Shown here piece after piece: positions 17,312 to 25,398 of a stretch of 64,000 bases of DNA (its first letter is position 1; the number at the start of each line of letters is the position of its first letter). The notes beneath the pieces are model-generated. The model made no database searches, was not told where the DNA came from, and saw only the letters and a program-made list of their open reading frames with translations. Source of the stretch: Sphingomonas sp. CFBP 13720 (lineage in GTDB: Bacteria; Pseudomonadota; Alphaproteobacteria; Sphingomonadales; Sphingomonadaceae). Where the stretch lies: NCBI RefSeq assembly GCF_014842075.1, contig NZ_JACYVA010000006.1:168302-232301 (forward strand), given 5' to 3'. The position numbers and the translations under genes are program-made.

Positions 17312-17890
17312 TCACAGCAGGCTGACCGCCGCGAACCCGCCAACCACCGCGACCACTACCGCGATGCCGATGATCGTCAGCCGCTTTTCGATGAAGTCCT
17401 GCACCGGCTGGCCATAGCGCTTGAGCAGGAATGCGATCAGGAAGAAGCGGAACGCGCGTGTGATCGTGGCGGTGATGACGAACAGCGCGAAGTTGAACTT
17501 GGCGAGGCCCGATGCGATCGTCACCAGCTTGAACGGGATCGGGGTCAGACCCTTCAGCAGGATGATGACCGCGCCGTACTCGGCAAATTTTTTCTGAAAA
17601 TCGGCAGCGCTCTTTTGCAACCCGTACAGGTCGATCACCCATTTGCCGACCGTGTCGAACAGGAAATACCCGATGGCATAGCCCAGCATGCCGCCCAGCA
17701 CCGATGCGATCGTACAGATCGCGGCGATGCGATAGGCGCGGGTGCGGTGTTGTAGGATGACCGGCACCAGCACCACGTCGGGCGGAACCGGAAAGAACGA
17801 ACTTTCGCAGAATGACACGATCGCCAGGCTGCGCACCGCATGACGATGATTGGCGAGGCGGAGCGTCCAGTCGTACAGCGCACGGAACAT
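17312..17890 (-). CDS. DedA/VTT-family inner membrane protein (YqaA-like)
   Basis: 192 residues with four to five hydrophobic helices. CESSFFPVPPDVVLVP is the hallmark motif of the small YqaA-type VTT/SNARE-associated family, and GYAIGYFLFDTVGKW, then KGLTPIPFKLVTIASGLAKF, is the second half of the inverted repeat. Family members are implicated in lipid flipping and membrane homeostasis; no substrate can be read here. I choose the ATG at 17890, since residues before it look like read-through of the tRNA spacer. The tRNA-Trp gene lies 42 bases upstream on the same strand. Confidence 0.85.
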   Translation of the reverse strand: MFRALYDWTLRLANHRHAVRSLAIVSFCESSFFPVPPDVVLVPVILQHRTRAYRIAAICTIASVLGGMLGYAIGYFLFDTVGKWVIDLYGLQKSAADFQKKFAEYGAVIILLKGLTPIPFKLVTIASGLAKFNFALFVITATITRAFRFFLIAFLLKRYGQPVQDFIEKRLTIIGIAVVVAVVGGFAAVSLL

Positions 17891-17932
17891 CGTCGTCGGC
17901 GTCCTGATTGGCGGGCGGCGCGCGGGGTGCGC

Positions 17933-18008
17933 TGGCACGAGTGGAGGGATTCGAACCCCCGGCCCTCGGTTTTGGAGACCGATGCTCTACCAGCTGAGCT
18001 ACACTCGT
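17933..18008 (-). tRNA. tRNA-Trp (anticodon CCA)
   Basis: A full cloverleaf can be drawn on the minus strand. The acceptor stem ACGAGTG pairs with CACTCGT, the D-arm is GCTCAGCTGGTAGAGC, the anticodon loop has CTCCAAA with CCA in the anticodon position, and the T-loop is TTCGAAT. The discriminator base is G and the 3' CCA is encoded (17935-17933). tRNA-Trp next to secE-nusG is the common bacterial arrangement; here two membrane-protein genes intervene. Confidence 0.95.
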
Positions 18009-18096
18009 GTGCGGTCGTGGCCACTACCCTCCCGATTTCGGAAGGGCAAGGGCTATGATGAAACTAGGGCGCGGATCGCGTGTAGGAAAGCAGAAA

Positions 18097-19851
18097 TCAC
18101 GCTGCGATGGCGTAGGGTTTGATCTCGCCGTCGAGGTACAGCTTGCGCGCCTTGGCCCGGCTCAGCTTGCCCGACGACGTGCGCGGCAGGGTGCGTGGCG
18201 GGACCAGTTCAATGACGCAGTTCATGCCGGTAACCGCCCGCACGCGCTCGCGAATTTCCTCGCGCAGCCGCTGCCGCTCGCCCTCGTCCGATGCGCGGCA
18301 CTGCACCAGCACCGCCGGGGTTTCCTCGCCGCCGGGGGTCGTGATCGCGAAGGCGGCGATATCGCCCGATTTGAAGCCGGGCAGCTGCTCGACCGCCCAT
18401 TCGATGTCCTGCGGCCAGTGATTCTTGCCGTTGACGATGATCATGTCCTTGGCCCGACCGACGATATAGACATATCCGTCAGACAGATAGCCCATGTCGC
18501 CGGTGTCCAGCCAGCCATCGGACATGCAGGCTGCGGTCGCTTCGGGATCGCGGAAATATCCGGTCATCAGCGACGGTCCCTTGCACCACAGCTTGCCGAT
18601 CGCACGCTCGGGCAGGGGGGTGCCGTCCTCCTCGCGGATCTCGACCGCCATGTCGCGCACCGGCTTGCCGCAATTGACGATCGCGCGATATCGCTGCGGC
18701 CGGTCGCTGCGACCGGCATGGCCGGACAGCTCGGTCTCCTCGACCAGTTCGACCGTAATCCCTTCGTTCGGCGGCATAATCGACACCGCCAGCGTCGCCT
18801 CGGCAAGGCCGTAGGACGGCAGGAACGCCGATGCGCGGAACCCGGCATCGGCAAAGGCGTCGACGAACGACTGCATCACGTCGGGCCGGATCATGTCCGC
18901 ACCATTGCCCGCCAGCCGCCACCGCGACAGGTCGAACCGGTCCGCCGCCTTGGTCTGGCTCGACATGCGCCGTGCGCAGATGTCGTAGCCGAAGGTCGGC
19001 GAGTAGGAAATCGACGTCCCCGGATTGCGGCTGATCAGATCGAGCCACGCCAGCGGACGCCGCGCAAAATCCTCTGTTTTCAGATAGTCGGTCGACACCT
19101 GGTTGGCGACGACCGACAGGAAGCAGCCCACCAGCCCCATGTCGTGATACCATGGCAGCCACGATACGCAGCGGTCGCTGTCGACCACCTGCATCCCATG
19201 GCTGTGCGCGGCCAGATTGTTCAGCAATGCGGCATGCGTGATCTCGGTCCCGTGCGGAAACCGCGTCGACCCGCTGGAATATTGCAGATAGCAGATTTCG
19301 TTCGTGTCGGCGCGGGGCAGGTCGCACGGCGTCGCGTCCCCGGCGGAAAAACGCTCCCAATCAATGCCTTCGATCCCGGCTACGCGGGCAGCCTCACCAG
19401 CCATCGCTTCCAGTTCGACCGGATAGAACAGCGTGCGCGGATCGCAGCTGGCCAGTTGCACCCGCAACTGTTCGACATAGGCTTCGCGCCCGCCGAACGA
19501 GGTCGGCAACGGCAACGGCACCGGCCACGCGCCGGCATAGACCACCCCGAAGAACAGCGCCGCGAATTCCGGTCCCGTTTCGGCGATCAGCGCGATCCGG
19601 TCGCGTGGCCGTACGCCATGCGCGATCAGCCGTCGTGCCTGTGCCAGCGCGTCCTCGCGCATCTCCCGAAAGGGATAGGCGCGGCGCAACGTGCCGCGCG
19701 CGTCGTGGAAGTTCAGTCCGCGCGACCCCTGCGCGGCATAGTCCATCGCGTCGCCCAGCGTCGCGAAATCCGCAAAGCGGCGTGGCAGGCTGTCTGCGGT
19801 AGGCGTGGCCACCGGCGACACTGCAACAATTTCTTCAGAATTCGTCGTCAT
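18097..19851 (-). CDS. Fatty-acyl-AMP ligase (FAAL-type adenylating enzyme)
   Basis: 584 residues, the typical FAAL size. The ANL core motifs are seen: P-loop QYSSGSTRFPHGTEITH, WLPWYHDMGLVG (the FAAL-specific motif after the P-loop), PSYGLAEATLAVS, WLDTGDMGYLSDGYVYIVGR and a C-terminal RTSSGKLSRAKARK with the catalytic lysine. Such enzymes activate long fatty acids to acyl-AMP and pass them to an acyl-carrier protein rather than CoA. In Caulobacter and sphingomonads related acyl-ACP synthetases feed sphingolipid or lipopeptide synthesis, but here no ACP, PKS or serine palmitoyltransferase gene is adjacent, so the pathway is open. It is divergent from recX. Confidence 0.87.
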   Translation of the reverse strand: MTTNSEEIVAVSPVATPTADSLPRRFADFATLGDAMDYAAQGSRGLNFHDARGTLRRAYPFREMREDALAQARRLIAHGVRPRDRIALIAETGPEFAALFFGVVYAGAWPVPLPLPTSFGGREAYVEQLRVQLASCDPRTLFYPVELEAMAGEAARVAGIEGIDWERFSAGDATPCDLPRADTNEICYLQYSSGSTRFPHGTEITHAALLNNLAAHSHGMQVVDSDRCVSWLPWYHDMGLVGCFLSVVANQVSTDYLKTEDFARRPLAWLDLISRNPGTSISYSPTFGYDICARRMSSQTKAADRFDLSRWRLAGNGADMIRPDVMQSFVDAFADAGFRASAFLPSYGLAEATLAVSIMPPNEGITVELVEETELSGHAGRSDRPQRYRAIVNCGKPVRDMAVEIREEDGTPLPERAIGKLWCKGPSLMTGYFRDPEATAACMSDGWLDTGDMGYLSDGYVYIVGRAKDMIIVNGKNHWPQDIEWAVEQLPGFKSGDIAAFAITTPGGEETPAVLVQCRASDEGERQRLREEIRERVRAVTGMNCVIELVPPRTLPRTSSGKLSRAKARKLYLDGEIKPYAIAA

Positions 19852-19974
19852 TCTTGTCCAACTCACGGCCACGATCGCGCACTACGCGGCTTCGGGCCGG
19901 TTGCCATAGCGACAACCGGCCTCCCGGCACAGTTCATTTCAAAATTGCCCGTCACTGTGGCACAAACATGGCGC

Positions 19975-20508
19975 ATGTCCCGTGATGTCCGCCGCCCGCT
20001 CCCCCCGATCGACCAGAGCGCACTCGAACGCATGGCGCTGCGCTATGTCGAACGATACGCCACGACCCGTGCGAAACTAGTGCAATATCTGACGCGTAAG
20101 CTGCGCGAACGGGGCGCGGACGGGACGATCGACGTCGCGGGGCTGGCCGATCGCATGGCCGAACTACGCTATGTCGACGATCGCGCCTTTGCCGAGGCAC
20201 GCGCGACGGCGATGGCCCGGCGGGGGCTGGGTCCCCGCCGGGTGCGCGACGCGCTGCGCCATGCGGGGGTTGGGGAGGACGATGCCGGCGCGGTCGCCGA
20301 CACGATCGACGAAGGCGCGCTGGCCGCCGCGATCGCCTTCGCCCGCCGACGCCGGATCGGCCCCTTCGCGCCGCAACAGGCGGAACGCGATCTGCGCGAG
20401 AAACAGGTGGGGGCGATGGTCCGCGCCGGCCATTCTCCCGGTCTTTCCCGCGTCATCGCCTCGCTCGGCCCCGACGATGACATCGAAACCTTATCGGATC
20501 GCTACTAA
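19975..20508 (+). CDS. recX: Regulatory protein RecX
   Basis: 177 residues made of three-helix repeats typical of Rec[24 protein letters not shown], then [36 protein letters not shown] and a last [19 protein letters not shown] block. RecX binds RecA filaments and modulates recombination and the SOS response. The frame is open far upstream, but family similarity begins only near the ATG at 19975. It is divergent from the FAAL gene. recA itself is not in the window, so recX is unlinked or was separated from it. Confidence 0.88.
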   Translation: MSRDVRRPLPPIDQSALERMALRYVERYATTRAKLVQYLTRKLRERGADGTIDVAGLADRMAELRYVDDRAFAEARATAMARRGLGPRRVRDALRHAGVGEDDAGAVADTIDEGALAAAIAFARRRRIGPFAPQQAERDLREKQVGAMVRAGHSPGLSRVIASLGPDDDIETLSDRY

Positions 20509-20573
20509 ACGCAAAGAAATCGTCGCCTTTGCGAAAGTACGTGTTAAAAAGCAGTCAGGGGGACGATCAAAAG

Positions 20574-21152
20574 ATGCATGTCGAGGCACGACAGGGCGGG
20601 GACGAAATGTCCGTTGCGACGGCCGGACAATTCGTCGTCATCGACGGCGAAGACGTGCTGACCATGCAGGGCGGCGTGAAGTGGTTCGACGTCACCCGCG
20701 GCTTCGGCTTCATCGTTGCGGACGAACCGGGTCTCGGCGATGTCCTGATCCATTTTTCGGTATTGCAGCCGCACGGACGGCGTACCTTGCCCGAAGGGAC
20801 ACGGATCACCTGTACCGCCGTGCGCCGGTCGCGCGGGCTGCAGGCGCTGGAAATTCTCGACATCGACCTGTCGACGGCGATCGAGCCGGTCCGCCGGGTG
20901 GCCGACCGCGCCGACCGCGTGGTGCTAGTCGATCAGGCGGGACCGTTCGAACCGGTCTCCGTAAAATGGTTCAACCGGCTGAAAGGCTATGGTTTCCTGA
21001 TCCGAGATGCCGTTCCCGGGGATGTGTTCGTCCATATGGAGACGCTGCGACGCGGCGGTATCGAGGAAGTGGATCCCGAACAGCGGCTTGTCGCCCGCAT
21101 CGTCGAAGGGCAGAAGGGGCCGTTGGCCGTGATGGTCGAAAAGGGCGAATGA
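20574..21152 (+). CDS. Protein with two cold-shock domains
   Basis: 192 residues from an ATG placed 10 bases after GGGGGA (20558-20563). Two cold-shock domains are visible: residues about 33-95 ([27 protein letters not shown]) and about 125-190 ([27 protein letters not shown]). Each keeps the RNP1-like (K/R)G(Y/F)GF and RNP2-like (D)V(F/L)(I/V)H motifs that bind single-stranded nucleic acid. Tandem-CSD proteins of about 190 residues are common in alphaproteobacteria (CspC/CspD-like), where some act at cold shock or stationary phase. Followed after four bases by the DUF192 gene, so probably co-transcribed. Confidence 0.9.
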   Translation: MHVEARQGGDEMSVATAGQFVVIDGEDVLTMQGGVKWFDVTRGFGFIVADEPGLGDVLIHFSVLQPHGRRTLPEGTRITCTAVRRSRGLQALEILDIDLSTAIEPVRRVADRADRVVLVDQAGPFEPVSVKWFNRLKGYGFLIRDAVPGDVFVHMETLRRGGIEEVDPEQRLVARIVEGQKGPLAVMVEKGE

Positions 21153-21156
21153 CCGG

Positions 21157-21642
21157 GTGAAGATGCACGTAAGGGCGGGACTGGCGGCGCTGTTGCTGAC
21201 GCTGGGCGGCTGTCAGGGCGGAAATGCCGGCAACGAATCGGCGTCGGCAAGCTCGACCGGTCGTGCGCAGGTAACGGTCGTCACCGCAGCGGGCGCGTCG
21301 CACCGGTTCGACGTCGATCTGGCCGCCACCTCCGCGCAGCAGGAACAGGGGCTGATGTACCGTCCATCGATCCCCGCCGACGGCGGCATGTTGTTCGCGC
21401 CCTATCCCCCCGACGGCGGACCGCCGCGTGCCGCGCGCTTCTGGATGAAGAACACACCCAGCGCGCTCGACATATTGTTCATCCGCCCTGACGGCACGGT
21501 CGCGACGATCGCCGAGAATACCGTACCCTTCTCCGAAGCCGGTGTGGAATCGGGTGAGCCTGTGGCGGCGGTGCTGGAACTGGCCGGCGGGCGGGCGGCG
21601 GAACTGGGCATTTCGCCGGGCGACAAGGTCAGCTGGAAATAG
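21157..21642 (+). CDS. DUF192 family lipoprotein
   Basis: 161 residues from the GTG at 21157; the ATG at 21163 is an equally good start. The lipobox LTLGGC suggests processing as a lipoprotein. The DUF192 core follows: QQEQGLMYRPSIPADGGMLF, then ARFWMKNTPSALDILFIRPDGTV and VLELAGGRAAELGISPGD. These proteins are exported small beta-barrel folds of unknown biochemical role. It lies four bases after the double cold-shock gene and upstream of NDUFA12. Confidence 0.87.
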   Translation: MKMHVRAGLAALLLTLGGCQGGNAGNESASASSTGRAQVTVVTAAGASHRFDVDLAATSAQQEQGLMYRPSIPADGGMLFAPYPPDGGPPRAARFWMKNTPSALDILFIRPDGTVATIAENTVPFSEAGVESGEPVAAVLELAGGRAAELGISPGDKVSWK

Positions 21643-21713
21643 CGTGGCGGATCGCCGAACCCTTCCCGGAAATCATCCGCCCCATTGTCGCGCGGGCGCG
21701 GCGACGCTAAGCG

Positions 21714-22112
21714 ATGCGCATGGCAATCCTGGCAAACATCTTCACCTGGTGGAACGGTGCCACCTTTGGCACGTGGCTCGGCCTGCGCGGCAAGAAACAG
21801 GTGGGGTCCGATTCGCTGGGCAACGCCTATTATGTCGGCGGTAGCGACACCAACGGCGTGCCGCGCCGCTGGGTGATCTATTCCGGTTCGAATGATGCCA
21901 GCCGGGTGCCGCCCGAATGGTTCAGCTGGCTGCATCACCAGATCGAGGGCACGCCCGACGAATCGCTCCCGCCAGTCCGCCAGTGGCAAAAGCCGCCGCT
22001 GGCCAACCAGACCGGCACGCCGCTCGCCTATCAACCGCCGGGCATGCTCGACAAGGGCGGTGCCCGCGTCCGCGCCACGGGTGATTACGAGGCGTGGAGC
22101 CCCGAGGCGTGA
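21714..22112 (+). CDS. NADH:ubiquinone oxidoreductase subunit NDUFA12 family protein
   Basis: 132 residues (ATG 21714, or 21720). The pattern FTWWNGATFGTWLGLRGKKQVGSD and NAYYVGG, then RRWVIYSGSNDASRVPPEWFSWLHH, is the NDUFA12/B17.2 signature found only in alphaproteobacterial and mitochondrial complex I. It is an accessory subunit on the matrix/cytoplasmic arm, involved in assembly or stability. The stop codon overlaps the GTG start of the DUF2155 gene (GTGA). In many alphaproteobacteria NDUFA12, DUF2155 and aat are neighbours, as here. Confidence 0.93.
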   Translation: MRMAILANIFTWWNGATFGTWLGLRGKKQVGSDSLGNAYYVGGSDTNGVPRRWVIYSGSNDASRVPPEWFSWLHHQIEGTPDESLPPVRQWQKPPLANQTGTPLAYQPPGMLDKGGARVRATGDYEAWSPEA

Positions 22113-22795
22113 ATTTGCGTCGCTGGCTGGCAGGGCTGGCGATCGTGATATTGCTGGCGGCGGGTGGCTGGACGGCATGGCGGGTCTGGTCGAACCGGTC
22201 CGATCCTGATCCGGCAGCCGAAGTGGCGGTGCCGGACGCGGTGCGCATGCCGGTTCCGGGTGCGTCCGGTCCCGAAGTCGTCAGCGTCGACAACGGCGTC
22301 GATACCAACTTACTGGCAGGTGCCACGCCGATGGCGCAGCGCGTCGCCGTCGTGGGGTTGCTGAACAAGCGCAACGGCCAGACACGCGATCTGACGCTTC
22401 GTCCGGGCCAAGCCGTGCGGGTGGGTGACGTGGTCGTCCGCCTGCGGGCATGCGAACGGACCGCACCGTGGGAGCCGGAGCAATATACCGGGGCCTTCGT
22501 TCAGCTTGACGTGCGCGGCGCTGATACGAAATGGCGACGTGCCTTTGCAGGGTGGCTGTTCAAGGAAAGGCCATCGCTGAACGTCGTGCTGCACCCGATC
22601 TACGACGTATGGCCCAAAAGCTGCACGATGTCCTTTCCCGACAGTGGGCCGGATACCGTCCCTGCCGGTGCGCCGTCGGCGGCGGGGGTCAGGCGGTCCA
22701 GCGCGCCGAAATCCGCGCCCACCGCTGCGGTCGATGCCGCCAGTGCAGGCGAAGCATCGCCCAGCCCCAGTGCGTTGGCCAACAGCACCGAATAA
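22109..22795 (+). CDS. DUF2155 domain protein, membrane-anchored
   Basis: 228 residues from the GTG at 22109, which overlaps the preceding stop as GTGA and follows GGAG at 22096. An N-terminal transmembrane anchor (LRRWLAGLAIVILLAAGGW) is followed by the DUF2155 core: AVVGLLNKRNGQTRDLTLRPG, VRLRACERTAPWEPEQYTGAF, VHPIYDVWPKSC-type ending (here VVLHPIYDVWPKSC). After that comes about 55 Ala/Ser/Pro-rich residues. That tail lies entirely antisense to the end of aat: the two genes converge and overlap by 196 bases. Function of DUF2155 is unknown; a periplasmic location is likely. Confidence 0.85.
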   Translation: MNLRRWLAGLAIVILLAAGGWTAWRVWSNRSDPDPAAEVAVPDAVRMPVPGASGPEVVSVDNGVDTNLLAGATPMAQRVAVVGLLNKRNGQTRDLTLRPGQAVRVGDVVVRLRACERTAPWEPEQYTGAFVQLDVRGADTKWRRAFAGWLFKERPSLNVVLHPIYDVWPKSCTMSFPDSGPDTVPAGAPSAAGVRRSSAPKSAPTAAVDAASAGEASPSPSALANSTE

Positions 22796-23346
22796 CGCGC
22801 ACGCGGTATTTCCACCGCGCCCATCGACGCCAGATGATCGGTCTGGAACTGGCAATCCAGTAGCCGGTATCCCCCGACGCGCAGCCGCGCGACCAGCCAT
22901 GCCAGTGCGACTCGCGATGCGCTGGGTGCGCGACTGACCATGCTTTCGCCGAAGAACGCGCCGCCCAGCGCCAGCCCGTACAGGCCACCTGCAAGGTGCT
23001 CGCCATCCCAGACCTCGATCGAATGGGCGAAGCCCAGTTCGTGGAGCCGGACGAAGGCGCGCTCGATCGATCCGTTGATCCAGGTGTCCGGGCGATCGGC
23101 CGCGCTTTCGGCGCACAGCGCGAGGATGTCGGCGAACGCAGTGTCGGCAGTAACGCGATAGCGGTCCCGGGCGATCAGCTTTCTCAGCGATCGCGACACA
23201 TGCAATCCGTCCAGCGGCATCACGCCGCGCTGCTTGGGCTCTACCCAGTAGATTCCGTCCGCATCCCGATGATCCGCCATGGGAAAGATGCCGAGCGCAT
23301 AGGCCTGCAACAGCGTTTCGGGTTCGAGTTCCTGCACCTGCACCAT
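22600..23346 (-). CDS. aat: Leucyl/phenylalanyl-tRNA-protein transferase
   Basis: 248 residues from the ATG at 23346. Diagnostic segments are TLLQAYALGIFPMAD and YWVEPKQRGVMPLD near the N-terminus, then DTWINGSIERAFVRLHELGFAHSIE, GGLYGLALGGAFFGESMVSR and DCQFQTDHLASMGAVEIPR. The enzyme attaches Leu or Phe to N-terminal Lys/Arg, making a type-2 N-degron recognised by ClpS-ClpAP. It has a C-terminal extension of about 55 residues ending GKDIVQLLGHTS; residues 185 onward overlap the DUF2155 gene on the other strand. The second N-degron transferase, bpt, is 30 kb away in the window. Confidence 0.95.
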   Translation of the reverse strand: MVQVQELEPETLLQAYALGIFPMADHRDADGIYWVEPKQRGVMPLDGLHVSRSLRKLIARDRYRVTADTAFADILALCAESAADRPDTWINGSIERAFVRLHELGFAHSIEVWDGEHLAGGLYGLALGGAFFGESMVSRAPSASRVALAWLVARLRVGGYRLLDCQFQTDHLASMGAVEIPRARYSVLLANALGLGDASPALAASTAAVGADFGALDRLTPAADGAPAGTVSGPLSGKDIVQLLGHTS

Positions 23347-23390
23347 TGCGCAAAAGCCTAACGCGGTTCGGGGCGGGCCACCAGTCGCCG

Positions 23391-24440
23391 TTATCGCCCG
23401 GCCAGATAGCGTGCGACGGGTTCGACCATATCTTCTGGTATCCGGCGTGCAATGACCGGCATCGTCGCCTGGCTCTTGCGTGCGTCGACGACTTCCTTCT
23501 CGCCGCGCCACTGGCGCAAACGCTGGGCGATGTAGGTCGCCTTCTGTCCGTCGATCACGGGAAAGGGTTTGGCGCCGGCGGCGTCATGACAACTGCGGCA
23601 CGACGGCAATTGCTGATCGGGCAGCCCCCGTTCGACGATTCGCGCCGCCGCTGCATCGGTGGTGCCGGTGGTCCCCCCGCCGATGCCGGGCATCGCCGCG
23701 AATCGTCCGGCCAGCGCCACGCGTTCCTGCGGGGTGAGCTGCGCGGCGGCGTTGGCCATCACCGCGCTCTGTCGCTTCCCCGTCGCATAGGATTCGAGCG
23801 CGGCGGCGAGATAGGCGGGGTTCTGGCCGGCAAGCACCGGGATATCGCGCTGGCCCCGGCCAAGGCCGTCGTTGCCATGGCACCCGGCACAGCTGTCGAA
23901 CCGTCCGCCCGCCGCGCCGAAGCCCTGTGCGTTGCCGCCGGCCAGGACGCGATATTGGGCGGGCGTCATGGTCGGCAGGCGACGGACGAACGCGACCATC
24001 CGCCGGATTTCGTCCGGTCGTTCCTGTGCCGCCCATGCGGGCATGCCGCTGAATTTCACGCCATGCTGCAGGATCCAGAATAGCTGTTTGTCGGTCCATT
24101 CCCGGGCGTTGGCCGACAGGTCGGGAGCGGGCGGCGTGGCGGCCTGCATCAGCGGAAGCGGGCGCACGCCCGGCGCGCCGTGACACGATGCGCAGGAGGA
24201 TGCGTAATAGCCGGCCGCGCTGACCAGTCCTGCGGGATCGGCGGCGTCGTCGGGGGAGGACAGGGCGGACCGGGTCTGGACCGAGTTGCGCATCACCCAG
24301 TGCAGGAACCAGTCCGTCACCGCCCAGTGGCCCGACGACGCCGCCACGTTGAAAAGGCCGGACCACGCATAGGCCATGCCCAGCGCGAACAGCCCGATCA
24401 GCGTCACGATCACGCGTTTCCATGTGAGGCGGATCGTCAT
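23391..24440 (-). CDS. Membrane-anchored triheme cytochrome c
   Basis: 349 residues. An N-terminal transmembrane segment (VIVTLIGLFALGMAYAW) is followed by three heme-binding CxxCH motifs (CASCH near residue 83, CAGCH near 180, CRSCH near 282), each in a cytochrome-c fold (methionine-ligand candidates GMPAW and TMPVI). The last two domains resemble the diheme c4 type. It is the last gene of the cytochrome oxidase operon, its ATG overlapping the CtaG-like stop (ATGA, 24437-24440). It probably delivers electrons to the oxidase, or from a dehydrogenase partner, on the periplasmic side. Confidence 0.88.
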   Translation of the reverse strand: MTIRLTWKRVIVTLIGLFALGMAYAWSGLFNVAASSGHWAVTDWFLHWVMRNSVQTRSALSSPDDAADPAGLVSAAGYYASSCASCHGAPGVRPLPLMQAATPPAPDLSANAREWTDKQLFWILQHGVKFSGMPAWAAQERPDEIRRMVAFVRRLPTMTPAQYRVLAGGNAQGFGAAGGRFDSCAGCHGNDGLGRGQRDIPVLAGQNPAYLAAALESYATGKRQSAVMANAAAQLTPQERVALAGRFAAMPGIGGGTTGTTDAAAARIVERGLPDQQLPSCRSCHDAAGAKPFPVIDGQKATYIAQRLRQWRGEKEVVDARKSQATMPVIARRIPEDMVEPVARYLAGR

Positions 24441-25021
24441 GCGGCGTGCTCCGGTTCGCGTAGCAGGGTGGCGAGCAGCGCCAGTCCGCCGAGGAAATAA
24501 CTGGCCGCGCCCACCATCAGCATGACGACGCCGCCAAGCTGCTGATCCGCCAGCGCATCGCCGCCGTGATGCATCATCGTCGGATAGAGCGGGCGGGGGG
24601 CAAGGCCGATCAGCGCCCCCAGCAGCGTCATGTGCATCGACGTCAGCAGCATCGCACCGACGCCCGCCGCGCGTTGTCCGTTCGCGAGCACTGCCGACCA
24701 CAACAGCCAGCCGGCCAGCAGGAACGACGCCTGTTCGATCACCATGGCGAACGGAACCGCGTCGGCCAGCGCGCGCAGTGCCGGCAGATGCCAGCCCCAT
24801 ACCACCGCCAGTTCGATCAGCGACATGGCGAGCGGCGTCACGATCCGGTGCCAGCGCCGTGCCGGGTCGAAGCGGGTGGCGCGCAGTGCGAAGGTCGCCA
24901 GCGGTGCCGCGATCGCCACCGCTACCATGTGGCCGGTCATATGCCCGACGAACCCGCGACCCGCCGCCCACCATGCGAGCGGCAGTAGCACGATCGCGGC
25001 GATCAGGCAGACGCGCCTCAC
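24437..25021 (-). CDS. CtaG-like cytochrome c oxidase assembly membrane protein (caa3_CtaG family)
   Basis: 194 residues with five to six hydrophobic helices and conserved histidines (GFVGHMTGHMVAVA, WGWHLP, SMHMTLLGALIGLAPRPLY). This pattern belongs to the caa3_CtaG/DUF1404 membrane family, different from the Cox11-type CtaG, and linked to copper insertion or assembly of aa3/caa3 oxidases. Both ends overlap neighbours by four bases: start with the 25018 gene (25018-25021), stop with the triheme cytochrome. Assembly function is inferred from family and operon. Confidence 0.82.
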   Translation of the reverse strand: MRRVCLIAAIVLLPLAWWAAGRGFVGHMTGHMVAVAIAAPLATFALRATRFDPARRWHRIVTPLAMSLIELAVVWGWHLPALRALADAVPFAMVIEQASFLLAGWLLWSAVLANGQRAAGVGAMLLTSMHMTLLGALIGLAPRPLYPTMMHHGGDALADQQLGGVVMLMVGAASYFLGGLALLATLLREPEHAA

Positions 25022-25398
25022 CGGCAGTCTGTCAGGAACAGAACCGGCGCGGCGGTGAACAGGACGCCGACGAAGCTCAGCGCCGACAGCAGCACGGTCG
25101 AGAAGGCGAGAAACCGGGTGCGATCGATGTCCGTGCCTTCTTCGTGCGGGGGATCGTCACCGGGGACGTGCGATTGAAGGTGGGCGATCACGCCCGCCGC
25201 CAGAATCACCAGCAGCGCGATGCCGGTTCCGATCGCATAGAGCGTCGGAAACGTCGCGAAGCCGCCAAGCTTCGCACAACGGATCGCTGCCCAGAGGTAG
25301 GAGAACAGGAAATGCGCCGCCCACACCGATGGCGGGACGATCAGCGTCCACAACGTGACCTTCAGTTCGCGGACGCGATGGCCGAACCCCCGTTTCAT
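25018..25398 (-). CDS. Small membrane protein of the cytochrome oxidase operon
   Basis: 126 residues with three predicted transmembrane helices (VTLWTLIVPPSVWAAHFLFS, LYAIGTGIALLVILAAGVIA, FLAFSTVLLSALSFVGVLF). No named family is clear to me. It occupies the place where a subunit IV is encoded in other caa3 operons. Its start overlaps the ctaDE stop and its stop overlaps the CtaG-like start, each by ATGA. It may be a small structural subunit or assembly factor of the oxidase; that is inferred from context only. Confidence 0.75.
   Translation of the reverse strand: MKRGFGHRVRELKVTLWTLIVPPSVWAAHFLFSYLWAAIRCAKLGGFATFPTLYAIGTGIALLVILAAGVIAHLQSHVPGDDPPHEEGTDIDRTRFLAFSTVLLSALSFVGVLFTAAPVLFLTDCR

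Noticed and set aside
18007..20508. A very long plus-strand open frame through the FAAL gene into recX
   Set aside because: Only the last 177 codons match RecX; the rest is the complement of the FAAL gene and has no family motifs.
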